Positions 1 through 6,435 of a DNA stretch of 12,925 nt are shown here, piece by piece. The DNA lies in NCBI GenBank assembly GCA_015522865.1, contig WALN01000044.1, forward strand, positions 1 to 12,925. Reading direction: 5' to 3'. Position 1 is the stretch's first letter; every line of letters begins with the position of its first letter. Below the pieces are notes generated by a model. It did not search any database. It worked only from the letters and a program-made list of their open reading frames with translations, and was not told the origin of the DNA. This stretch comes from Microcaldota archaeon (lineage in GTDB: Archaea > Micrarchaeota > Micrarchaeia > Norongarragalinales > WALN01). The position numbers were made by a program, and so were the translations under genes.

Positions 1-999
1 AAGAGAATGAAAAAGCTTGCTGGAGCAATAGCAGAAATTATTGTAAATGAGTATGGCTCAAAGGAATTTTTAACGCGTCTCTCAGACCCTTATTGGTTTC
101 AAGCATTTTCATGTGTTCTGGGATTTGACTGGCATTCTTCTGGCACCACTACCGTAACAATGGGCGCTTTGAAGGAAGCACTAGAACAAAGGGACCTCGG
201 CATTAAAGTTGCGGGAGGAAAGGGAAAAACTGCGCTGAATACCCCAAAAGAGATAGGAGAAATTGCAGAAGAGTTTGGGGCAAGCAATAGAAAGAGTAAA
301 GAATTGATAAGAGCGAGCAAGTTAAGCGCAAAGGTAGATTCTGCAGCGGTGCAGGACGGTTTTACTCTCTACCACCACACTTTTGTTTTGTCTGAAAAAG
401 CAGATTGGGCAGTTGTCCAGCAAGGGATGAATACAGAGACAAGAAAAGCAAGGAGATACCACTGGCTTTCCTTCAAATTAAACTCTTTTGTTAATGAACC
501 GCATACTGCAGTATGCTCTGATATAAGAACAAAAACATTGAACATGGTCGCAAAAGAGGCAGAAGAAAATAGAAAGTTAAGCGTTAGTTTGGTCAGGGAG
601 GGAGAAGCTTTACAGCTTATTAAAGAAAAAGAAAATGTAAAAATTTTAAACATGCCTTCTTCTCACTGGTTTGACACAAGACATTACAAAACTCTCGAAG
701 AGCTTGAAAATTTTCAGCCAGAAAACTATGAAGAACTGCTTTTGTTTAGGGGAGTGGGGCCAGCGATGGTCAGAGCATTAGCACTCACTTCAGAATTAAT
801 CTACGGAGCGAAGAGGAGCTGGAGAGATCCCGCTAAGTACTCATTTGCCTTTGGAGGAAAGGACGGCGTTCCCTACCCAGTTGCGAGAGAGAGAATGGAT
901 AGTGCAACAAACTTTTTGGAAGAGGTAGTCAGACAAACAGATTTAAACAATTGGGAAAAGAAAAAAATTTTTCACAAATTAAAAAATCACCTGAGCTAG
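1..999 (+). CDS. DUF763 family protein, 5'-partial
   Basis: The protein belongs to the DUF763 family, found in archaea and some bacteria, with no assigned function that I know of. The frame is open to the window edge. The first ATG (position 7) begins inside the conserved core: family members normally carry about 20-25 more residues upstream, including an RTGxADLPLH-type motif, so I treat the gene as truncated by the window. Counting from that ATG, conserved blocks are FQAFSCVLGFDWHSSG (residues 31-46), LYHHTFVLSEKADWAVVQQG (121-140) and HTAVC (166-170). A helix-hairpin-helix-like stretch, FRGVGPAMVRALAL (247-260), suggests nucleic-acid binding, which is inference. The C-terminus is lysine-rich. 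It converges on the SpoIIM-like gene with a 38-bp gap. Family assignment is strong; function is unknown. Confidence 0.88.
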   Translation, partial: KRMKKLAGAIAEIIVNEYGSKEFLTRLSDPYWFQAFSCVLGFDWHSSGTTTVTMGALKEALEQRDLGIKVAGGKGKTALNTPKEIGEIAEEFGASNRKSKELIRASKLSAKVDSAAVQDGFTLYHHTFVLSEKADWAVVQQGMNTETRKARRYHWLSFKLNSFVNEPHTAVCSDIRTKTLNMVAKEAEENRKLSVSLVREGEALQLIKEKENVKILNMPSSHWFDTRHYKTLEELENFQPENYEELLLFRGVGPAMVRALALTSELIYGAKRSWRDPAKYSFAFGGKDGVPYPVARERMDSATNFLEEVVRQTDLNNWEKKKIFHKLKNHLS

Positions 1000-1037
1000 A
1001 CATGCTGTGAAAATATTTGCGCTTTAATAACAACTAA

Positions 1038-1826
1038 TTAATAAGAACTTTCAACAAGGGCTCCGATTATTATTAAAATTATCGCGGTTAGAGCTAGGAG
1101 CGCAATATCTCTCAATATATATTTAAATTCTCCTCTTTGGTAGTGCTTTCTTACAAGAGCCATAGAAAAAATACCGCCGGCTATTGTTGCCACAAAATAC
1201 CCCCCAATTTCAAACATTGCATGCGGCAGTATGCCAAATATTCCAATTAAGCCACCAACAATTCCATTTTCAACTATTTTGCTTCCAATAAATACTCCCA
1301 TTAACGAAGCGTTCCACAGTAGCATATATACCGAACCAATACCATAAACTAAACAAAAAACAAACATAAGGAACATTACCTGCAGATTGTGAGTGATCAA
1401 TAGTTCGAAAATTGCTGGTTTGAATATGTGCGCGCTCATAGCAAGAGAGCTTATAGCTTTCAATTCATTTATCTGGCTGGCATAAATAGCAGCTCTTGCG
1501 CCAGACGGAATTAAAACGAACCAAAAAGCATAGGCCGCAACTGCCCCTATAAAGTAGTAAGTAAACGCCTCAATTAAAGGCATATGATAGGCAATCGATT
1601 TCTCTGCCAATGCTTTTATTGCTTTTTCCTCTTCCTCCTCTTCTCTTTCAAGTAGACTCCATAAGAGCGGAATGCTCGGGATAATTGCAAAAACAATTAT
1701 AGAACCTGAGATTTCCGGCAGCAGCAACTGAGTAGCAACAGCAATAGTTACAAAGACAAATGCAAGTATAGCTACATCTAGCGGGCTTTTCTTTGCTTTG
1801 CTTGGTGTTATGATTGCTTCAATCAT
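1038..1826 (-). CDS. SpoIIM-like (DUF95) integral membrane protein
   Basis: A 262-residue multi-pass membrane protein. The main clue is ILPHAMFEIGGYF (residues 199-211), the signature of the SpoIIM/DUF95 family, named after Bacillus stage II sporulation protein M. Archaeal members have no established role and this one need not concern sporulation. Hydrophobic segments lie near residues 17-36, 41-58, 86-106, 148-170, 188-200, 205-225 and 241-257. A very acidic run (six Glu, 62-67) follows the second segment and probably sits in a cytoplasmic loop. The ATG at 1824-1826 has a TATA-like element about 32 nt upstream. It diverges from the phospholipase D-like gene across 79 bp. The family call is good; the biological role is open. 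Confidence 0.83.
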   Translation of the reverse strand: MIEAIITPSKAKKSPLDVAILAFVFVTIAVATQLLLPEISGSIIVFAIIPSIPLLWSLLEREEEEEEKAIKALAEKSIAYHMPLIEAFTYYFIGAVAAYAFWFVLIPSGARAAIYASQINELKAISSLAMSAHIFKPAIFELLITHNLQVMFLMFVFCLVYGIGSVYMLLWNASLMGVFIGSKIVENGIVGGLIGIFGILPHAMFEIGGYFVATIAGGIFSMALVRKHYQRGEFKYILRDIALLALTAIILIIIGALVESSY

Positions 1827-1852
1827 TCAATCTCTTATCTATTACTTAGCCA

Positions 1853-1864
1853 CTTTTAATATTT
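1853..1864 (-). promoter_or_regulatory. Putative TATA box of the SpoIIM-like gene
   Basis: On the minus strand the sequence reads AATATTAAAAG, centred about 32 nt before the start codon. This implies a leader of only a few nucleotides. The assignment rests on position and composition alone in AT-rich DNA. Confidence 0.4.
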
Positions 1865-1876
1865 TCTCCGTTTGCA

Positions 1877-1890
1877 TTTTTAATTTATAG
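1877..1890 (+). promoter_or_regulatory. Putative TATA box of the phospholipase D-like gene
   Basis: TTTTTAATTTATAG is centred about 23 nt before the ATG at 1906. No Shine-Dalgarno sequence lies between, as expected for a leaderless archaeal mRNA. It shares a 79-bp divergent intergenic region with the SpoIIM-like promoter. Confidence 0.4.
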
Positions 1891-1905
1891 TTATTTAATA
1901 ATTTT

Positions 1906-2457
1906 ATGAAAGATAGAACAATCATTTTTTTAATAGGTCTTGGCATCGGTTTCTTCGTCTGCTCTTTTTTCTATCCTATTCTTTTTCCGTCACCACTTGC
2001 TACTCCTCTGAACAATTCAGCCTACGCTCTCTTTTCTCCAGGTGTGCAAAAAGAGTACTTGGCGGTTTTAAATAGCGCACAAAAAAGCGTAGACGTTGAG
2101 TTATACGAGTTTTCAAATACTGCGCTTGAGAATGCATTAATTTCTCTTGAGCAGAAGGGCGTGAGAGTAAGAGTTATCCTTGAGTCAGAAGTGGATCAGA
2201 ATTGGTTTACTGCAAAACTCTTAAAAGAAAACGGGGTCGAGGTGAGAATCGCATCTAAAAAATTTAAAAGAACACACTCGAAGTTTGCAGTTGTTGATGG
2301 AAAAGAAGTTTTAGTTGGAAGTACAAATTGGAGCTATTCTGCGCTTAATCTGAACAGAGAAGCGTCTCTGCTTGTGAACAGCAGATCTCTCGCTCAGCAG
2401 TTTGAAAATATTTTCAACTCTGACTGGAATATAGCAGAGGAGATGAAAAATGTTTAG
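1906..2457 (+). CDS. Membrane-anchored phospholipase D-family protein (single HKD motif)
   Basis: A 183-residue protein with an uncleaved-looking hydrophobic segment (residues 6-27) after a short charged start, then one phospholipase D domain. The HKD motif is at 124-141: H124, K126, D131, then G138, S139 and N141 (HSKFAVVDGKEVLVGSTN). The earlier YEFSNTALENAL segment (67-78) matches the usual beta-alpha opening of the fold. Single-HKD proteins of this size, such as the bacterial endonuclease Nuc, form one active site per dimer and cleave phosphodiesters by way of a phosphohistidine. A nuclease is more likely than a lipase, but this is inference. The positive-inside rule suggests an N-in anchor with the catalytic domain outside the cell. 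The next gene starts within its last codons. Confidence 0.88.
   Translation: MKDRTIIFLIGLGIGFFVCSFFYPILFPSPLATPLNNSAYALFSPGVQKEYLAVLNSAQKSVDVELYEFSNTALENALISLEQKGVRVRVILESEVDQNWFTAKLLKENGVEVRIASKKFKRTHSKFAVVDGKEVLVGSTNWSYSALNLNREASLLVNSRSLAQQFENIFNSDWNIAEEMKNV
2437..2444 (+). promoter_or_regulatory. Shine-Dalgarno site of the GNAT gene
   Basis: GAGGAGAT lies 5 nt before the ATG at 2450 and inside the end of the upstream coding region. It decides the start codon and indicates translation from a polycistronic mRNA. Confidence 0.65.
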
Positions 2458-2890
2458 TGGTATTAAAATAAGAGCAGCAGGGAAAAAAGATTCTCTTGAA
2501 ATATTTTATTTAACAAAGAAATATTTTCCGTATACCAATTTTTCTATTTCAGTAATAGAAAACAGGTTAAACTCTGCGAGCGACAGATATATAGTTGCAG
2601 CAATTGGAAACAAAGCAATTGGCTTTTCCCATATCGTTTTTTCTGAAAAAAGAGCGCAGATAATGGGAATCGCAGTTCTGGAAGCATTTAGGGGAGCAGG
2701 CATAGGCAAAAAACTTCTTGAAAGAAGTCTGAAAGAATGCAAAAGGAAAGAAGTAAAACAAGTTAATCTGCTGGCAGCACCTTCAAATTCTATTGCTCTG
2801 AGTATGTATTCCAAAAAGGGGTTTGATATAAAAGGACAAATAGACTTGGGATTCAAGGAGCCGACTTTGGTGCTGAGCAAAGAATTATAA
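2450..2890 (+). CDS. GNAT family N-acetyltransferase
   Basis: A 146-residue GCN5-related acetyltransferase, transferring an acetyl group from acetyl-CoA to an amine. Motif A is clear: IAVLEAFRGAGIGKKLLE (residues 74-91), with the pyrophosphate-binding RGAGIGK at 81-87. Motif B follows at 112-125 (SNSIALSMYSKKGF), where the conserved Tyr120 is the usual general acid. The layout resembles RimI-type or small-molecule acetyltransferases, but the substrate cannot be read from the sequence. It overlaps the phospholipase D-like gene by 8 bp and has its own Shine-Dalgarno site, so the two are probably co-translated. The stop is 24 bp before the likely start of the phosphatase gene. Family certain, substrate unknown. 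Confidence 0.9.
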   Translation: MFSGIKIRAAGKKDSLEIFYLTKKYFPYTNFSISVIENRLNSASDRYIVAAIGNKAIGFSHIVFSEKRAQIMGIAVLEAFRGAGIGKKLLERSLKECKRKEVKQVNLLAAPSNSIALSMYSKKGFDIKGQIDLGFKEPTLVLSKEL

Positions 2891-2894
2891 TTAG
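2884..2894 (+). promoter_or_regulatory. Possible TATA box for the IMPase-family gene
   Basis: ATTATAATTAG, overlapping the GNAT stop codon, is centred about 26 nt before the ATG at 2915. This spacing would give a leaderless mRNA and favours that ATG over the in-frame TTG at 2897. Co-transcription with the upstream genes remains possible. Confidence 0.3.
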
Positions 2895-2914
2895 TTTTGC
2901 AGTTATTTAAATCA

Positions 2915-3682
2915 ATGGAGAAATTTATTGTTAGTCTAACAAAAAAGGTAGGTAAAAAGCAGCTCTCTTATTTTAAGAAAAATCCCAAATTAATAAAAGA
3001 CCGCGCAAGCGCAAAGGAAGAAGTCACTAAGTATGACAAAATGCTGGACAGATTCATAGTACGTGAGATTGAGAAAAAATATCCACTCCACAGCATCTTA
3101 ACAGAAGAAGGAGGTTATATAGACAAAGGCTCCGAATATTTATGGATTGTAGATCCAATTGATGGAACTTCTAATTTTGCTTCTGGAAATCCGCTTTTTT
3201 CGGTGTCCATTGCCCTTATGAAAGAGAAGCAATTATTGCTAGGCGCTATTTATGCCCCCGCAATAAATGAGTTTTACTTTGCAAAAAGAAACACGGGAGC
3301 TTACCTGAATGGGAAGAGAATACATGTTTCTTCAATTTCAAAACTTAAGCGCGCGTATATGTACCAATGTGAAGGCGCGGAAAAAAACAGGAAGAAGACC
3401 ATTAAGTTGGTAAAGCTATTATACCCTAAAGTGTTGGACATCCGGAAGTTAGGTTCCGCGAGCATCGAAGCTGCATGGGTAGCTTTGGGAAGGGGCGATG
3501 CATATGTCACAACCAGTGAGGAAGCGTGGGACGTAGCTGCAGCAGTTCTCTTGGTAGAAGAAGCTGGTGGGAAAGTAACTGATTTTAAAGGCAAAAAGTG
3601 GCGACCCAGAAGAACTAATTTAGTGTTCTCAAACAAGAAACTCCACAAACAAATTCTTAATATTATTAAAAAATACAGATAG
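2915..3682 (+). CDS. Inositol monophosphatase / archaeal fructose-1,6-bisphosphatase family phosphatase
   Basis: A 255-residue Mg2+-dependent sugar phosphatase of the IMPase superfamily. Metal-binding motif 1 is complete: E64-E65 in ILTEEGG, then DPIDGTSNF (residues 80-88) with D80 and D83. Motif 2 is WDVAAAVLLVEEAGG (205-219), with D206. VTKYD (37-41) matches the usual N-terminal metal/substrate loop. Archaeal homologues commonly hydrolyse both inositol-1-phosphate and fructose-1,6-bisphosphate, so it may serve gluconeogenesis or inositol-lipid synthesis; the sequence does not separate these. I chose the ATG at 2915 because the only longer option is a TTG 18 nt upstream and the helix of the fold begins here. 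It converges on the next gene with a 28-bp gap that holds no clear terminator. Confidence 0.91.
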   Translation: MEKFIVSLTKKVGKKQLSYFKKNPKLIKDRASAKEEVTKYDKMLDRFIVREIEKKYPLHSILTEEGGYIDKGSEYLWIVDPIDGTSNFASGNPLFSVSIALMKEKQLLLGAIYAPAINEFYFAKRNTGAYLNGKRIHVSSISKLKRAYMYQCEGAEKNRKKTIKLVKLLYPKVLDIRKLGSASIEAAWVALGRGDAYVTTSEEAWDVAAAVLLVEEAGGKVTDFKGKKWRPRRTNLVFSNKKLHKQILNIIKKYR

Positions 3683-3710
3683 TGCTAGCGGCAATCTTGA
3701 ACTGCTAATA

Positions 3711-4754
3711 TCAGTAGTTTTTTACACAGTCAGAAGTGTTATAAATAATTATTAGCTGTTTTTCAACATAAATCTTTTTATTGAAGGGATAAACAATAGC
3801 TCTAAATAATACACGCAGAGAATTGGTGAAATCCACACTTACTTGAGTATCTTTTCCCACTTTAGTTTCAGAGCTGTTAAGGTAATGGTACCCCTTATTT
3901 TCTAACATATTTTTCACGCTTTCTATATCTTCATCTGTTATATTCCTTTTGACAATGAAACGCAGTCCCGCGCAGGAGTATCCGACAGATTTGGGAGGCA
4001 TATAGATGTCGACACCAGTGACCTTAGCTCCGCCAAATACAGAAAATAGTATGGGCCTCATTAGGGTATCTATAGTTTCTGGATGCGTGCCTTTTATACC
4101 ATATGATTGCAGGAATCTTGGAGAAAGAGGTTTCCGTTCACCCAGCTCCGAAACATTAGCGATATTAGGTTTGGTACTTAGTATAGGATAAAAAATGTCC
4201 CCTACTCTGTAATATATGTTGTCGCTGAGCCTTTTGCGAGAGTTTACTTCAATGATTGTGTACTCATTGCCATTATAACTGGTGGAAGCAACCTCCACGC
4301 TTACTATCATTTTATTTACTCTGTCAGTAGAAGAATCTTGGAAATTTAAGCGTATGCATTTGTTGCACGTAATATTTCCGAAATATGGCAAGCTTACCGG
4401 AATGCCTATAATTGTTCCAGCGCTCTCTAATTTGATGTTTTTTTTGTAAAAGTTCTCCACATCATCTACTTTATCGCCTTTTAGATAGTAGGTTATATTC
4501 TGAAACAGGAATACAGAATCGTTCTTCTCGAGATATGAGATTCTTATCGCTCCATCATACCTTGGGACATTCGCAATGTCCTTGCCAACAACATCGCTAG
4601 TAGGAAAGTCCGAAGCTTGCCCAGCAGCTTTAGTTTCGTTTGCTATCGCTGCTTTGCTTTCTACTATTTTTTGTTTTGGAGTATAATTATTTGCGACCAA
4701 TACTAATGCCGCTAAAATTACAATTACCACAAGAGCTATTATTGCGCTTTTCAT
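3711..4754 (-). CDS. Membrane-anchored extracellular protein of unknown function
   Basis: I do not recognise a named family for this 347-residue protein. Residues 3-21 form a hydrophobic helix after MK, either an uncleaved anchor or a signal peptide, followed by a K/A/E-rich linker (25-50). The rest looks soluble and probably lies outside the cell. A segment starting VPRYDGAIRIS (63-73), with VENFYKKNIKLESAG (99-113), resembles a small alpha/beta module common in archaeal envelope proteins, where a PxYxGA start precedes a helix with FY. A second half (about 245-340) may be a diverged repeat of this; that is inference. There are four cysteines after the anchor: C130 and C133 in CNKC, C261 and C343. 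Several N-x-S/T sequons occur. It is a single gene between a convergent phosphatase and divergent tyrS. Confidence 0.75.
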   Translation of the reverse strand: MKSAIIALVVIVILAALVLVANNYTPKQKIVESKAAIANETKAAGQASDFPTSDVVGKDIANVPRYDGAIRISYLEKNDSVFLFQNITYYLKGDKVDDVENFYKKNIKLESAGTIIGIPVSLPYFGNITCNKCIRLNFQDSSTDRVNKMIVSVEVASTSYNGNEYTIIEVNSRKRLSDNIYYRVGDIFYPILSTKPNIANVSELGERKPLSPRFLQSYGIKGTHPETIDTLMRPILFSVFGGAKVTGVDIYMPPKSVGYSCAGLRFIVKRNITDEDIESVKNMLENKGYHYLNSSETKVGKDTQVSVDFTNSLRVLFRAIVYPFNKKIYVEKQLIIIYNTSDCVKNY

Positions 4755-4764
4755 TTTATTTTTG

Positions 4765-4768
4765 CCTC
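4765..4768 (-). promoter_or_regulatory. Possible Shine-Dalgarno site of the unknown membrane-anchored gene
   Basis: On the minus strand TGAGGC lies about 10 nt before the ATG at 4752-4754. With the TATA box about 46 nt upstream, this gives a leader near 20 nt, unlike the leaderless neighbours. Confidence 0.4.
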
Positions 4769-4792
4769 ATTTATATAAGTAAAATTCCAGGG

Positions 4793-4807
4793 TTTTTAAA
4801 TATTTTT
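4793..4807 (-). promoter_or_regulatory. Putative TATA box of the unknown membrane-anchored gene
   Basis: An AT-only stretch whose minus-strand core is AATATTTAAAAA is centred about 46 nt before the start codon. A second candidate, TTATATAAAT (4769-4778, minus strand), sits too close to the ATG for a normal leader. The 151-bp gap between this gene and tyrS holds no RNA gene that I can see. Confidence 0.35.
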
Positions 4808-4872
4808 ACCGCTTTTTTAAAAATCCAGAGCCATTTCATTTTCCGTTTCTATAGTCTATCTTCGCGTTGGGG

Positions 4873-4887
4873 TTAATATTAAAATAA
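4873..4887 (+). promoter_or_regulatory. Putative TATA box of tyrS
   Basis: TTAATATTAAAATAA is centred about 26 nt before the ATG at 4906, the canonical archaeal spacing to a transcription start at or next to the start codon. No Shine-Dalgarno sequence is present, so a leaderless mRNA is expected. Confidence 0.55.
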
Positions 4888-4905
4888 TGAGCTTCTAATA
4901 AATTT

Positions 4906-5937
4906 ATGAGCGCAGAAATAAGTGATAAATTTTCATTATTAAAAAGAGCCACCCAGGAGATAGTTGAAGAGAATGAATTGAAAACATTATTAAAGAAAAA
5001 AGAGCGTCCGCTTGCGTACTGGGGCACTGCTCCAACAGGCAGAGTGCATATTGGCTATTTTGTGCCTCTTGTTAAGGTTGCAGATTTCTTAAATAGTGAT
5101 TTTGATTTCAAAATACTAATTGCGGACTACCACTCACATTTAGATAATGCAAAAACTCCCTGGCATCTGTTGGACGCTAGAAGCGCTTATTATGAACATG
5201 CGATAAGGGCCATCTTGACGTCGCTTGGTGTTGACCTTTCACATGTTGCTTTTATTAGAGGTTCGTCGTTCCAATTGGAGAAAGAGTATGTAGAATTTGT
5301 TTTGAGAATGAGCGCGGAAGTTACTCTGGCAAGAGTCAGAAGAGCAGCTTCAGAGGTGGTTAAATTTGGAGCTAACCCGCATCTGGGCGGCTTCATATAC
5401 CCGTTGATGCAGATAGCAGATGTGAAATTCCTTGGGGTAGACGCGACATTATCAGGCATAGACCAGCGAGGCATTTATATGCTCGGCAGGGAGATATTCT
5501 CTTTGTTTAATCTTCCTTCTTTTGTAAGTGTTTTTACTCCCATGCTTCCAGGTTTGAGGAGGGAGAAAATGAGTGCATCTGATGAAAGCTCCAAAATAGA
5601 TATATTGGACGCTCCAGAGGTGGTTGAGAAAAAGGCGCTTAAAGCGTTTTGCGTTGCTGGCGATGTCGAAGCCAATGCGACGCTCACTTTTATCAAACAA
5701 GTGATTTTTCCGCTCAAAGGAGAATTTAAAGTTGAAAGAGCAGTAAAGTGGGGCGGCGATATAACCTATAAAACTTATGAGGAGTTAGAAAAAGATTTTG
5801 TTAATAGAGAACTTCATCCATTGGACTTAAAAAAGTCTTTTGCCCCTGTTTTGAACGATCTGCTTGCGCCTATAAGAGAATACTTTAAGGACAAAGAGTA
5901 CATAGTTAAGGAAGCATACAAAGAAGGGAATGATTGA
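4906..5937 (+). CDS. tyrS: Tyrosyl-tRNA synthetase, archaeal/eukaryotic type
   Basis: A 343-residue class I synthetase that charges tRNA-Tyr with tyrosine using ATP. The HIGH-type motif reads PTGRVHIGYF (residues 43-52) and the KMSKS-type motif is KMSAS (221-225). The tyrosine-pocket region GGFIYPLMQIADVKFLGVDA (161-180) and GIDQRGIYMLGRE (184-196) are intact. The C-terminal anticodon-binding part contains KWGGDITY (281-288), HPLDLK (304-309) and APIREYF (321-327). Several stretches (YFVPLVKVADFL, the LDNAKTPW region, FIKQVIFPLK) look closer to the eukaryotic cytosolic enzyme than to the short Methanocaldococcus enzyme, judged from memory. It has no appended EMAPII-like domain, so the length suits the core enzyme. 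The phosphoribosyltransferase ATG immediately follows its stop codon. Confidence 0.97.
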   Translation: MSAEISDKFSLLKRATQEIVEENELKTLLKKKERPLAYWGTAPTGRVHIGYFVPLVKVADFLNSDFDFKILIADYHSHLDNAKTPWHLLDARSAYYEHAIRAILTSLGVDLSHVAFIRGSSFQLEKEYVEFVLRMSAEVTLARVRRAASEVVKFGANPHLGGFIYPLMQIADVKFLGVDATLSGIDQRGIYMLGREIFSLFNLPSFVSVFTPMLPGLRREKMSASDESSKIDILDAPEVVEKKALKAFCVAGDVEANATLTFIKQVIFPLKGEFKVERAVKWGGDITYKTYEELEKDFVNRELHPLDLKKSFAPVLNDLLAPIREYFKDKEYIVKEAYKEGND

Positions 5938-6435
5938 ATGAGCGCTACAGTCAAAATAAGTATGGAAAAACTAAATGAGTTAATGTTCAAATTATGCAAA
6001 AAGCTGAAAAATTATTCGCCCGACGTAATTGTAGGCATTCTGCGCGGTGGGGTGGTGCCTGCTCTTTGGATTTCCCACTATTTGAAAAATAAAAATATGT
6101 ATTCTATTAAGATAAATTTCTATGAAGGAACAGAAAAAGGGAAAGAGCCAGAGCTGGAGCAGGGGCTCCCAATTGAAATAAAAGGAAAGAAAATTTTGTT
6201 AGTTGATGACGTTTCTGATTCCGGGGGGACTTTAAGCTACGCATTGGGATATTTGAAAACTAAAAAACCGGCTGAAATTAAGGTTGCAACTCTACATATA
6301 AAAGAAGGTACAGAATTAGTTCCTGATTTTTGGGTTGAGAAAGTGAGCAAAGAGACATGGCTGAGTTATCCCTGGGAAAGCGATGTTGGCGGAGTGACCA
6401 GCTTTGAAATTTTTGAAAATTCAAAGAGAGATTAA
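5938..6435 (+). CDS. Purine-type phosphoribosyltransferase (Gpt/COG2236-like)
   Basis: A 165-residue type I phosphoribosyltransferase. The PRPP-binding loop is ILLVDDVSDSGGTL (residues 86-99), with the paired acidic residues D90-D91. The earlier GILRGG (33-38) is the pyrophosphate-binding loop. The C-terminal PDFWVEKV and WLSYPWESD (129-136, 141-149) fit the hood of archaeal xanthine/guanine/hypoxanthine phosphoribosyltransferases, where aromatic residues stack on the base. The likely role is purine salvage, base plus PRPP giving nucleotide. Which base is used cannot be decided here. Stop and start codons with tyrS read TGAATG, so translation is probably coupled. The 3' end overlaps the convergent FAD gene by 15 bp. 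Confidence 0.88.
   Translation: MSATVKISMEKLNELMFKLCKKLKNYSPDVIVGILRGGVVPALWISHYLKNKNMYSIKINFYEGTEKGKEPELEQGLPIEIKGKKILLVDDVSDSGGTLSYALGYLKTKKPAEIKVATLHIKEGTELVPDFWVEKVSKETWLSYPWESDVGGVTSFEIFENSKRD

Noticed and set aside
2506..2880. Minus-strand ORF of 124 codons opposite the GNAT gene
   Set aside because: The plus-strand frame has clear acetyl-CoA-binding motifs and a Shine-Dalgarno site; the antisense frame shows neither.
2897..2914. TTG start extending the IMPase-family protein by six residues
   Set aside because: The ATG at 2915 is better placed relative to the family fold and a TATA-like element; the TTG has no Shine-Dalgarno site.
3683..3710. Possible terminator hairpin between convergent genes
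   Set aside because: The GCTAGC-containing stretch has no paired downstream arm and no T-run, so no terminator can be supported.
4006..4191. Small plus-strand ORF of 61 codons
   Set aside because: It lies wholly antisense to the unknown membrane-anchored gene, has no promoter or ribosome binding site, and its translation resembles no family.
4755..4905. Possible tRNA or small RNA gene in the longest intergenic gap
   Set aside because: The gap is 151 bp of AT-rich divergent promoter DNA with no GTTC-A-R-T loop-type box or cloverleaf pairing.
5190..5717. Three minus-strand ORFs opposite tyrS
   Set aside because: They are antisense shadows of a strongly conserved coding frame, overlap each other, and lack start signals.
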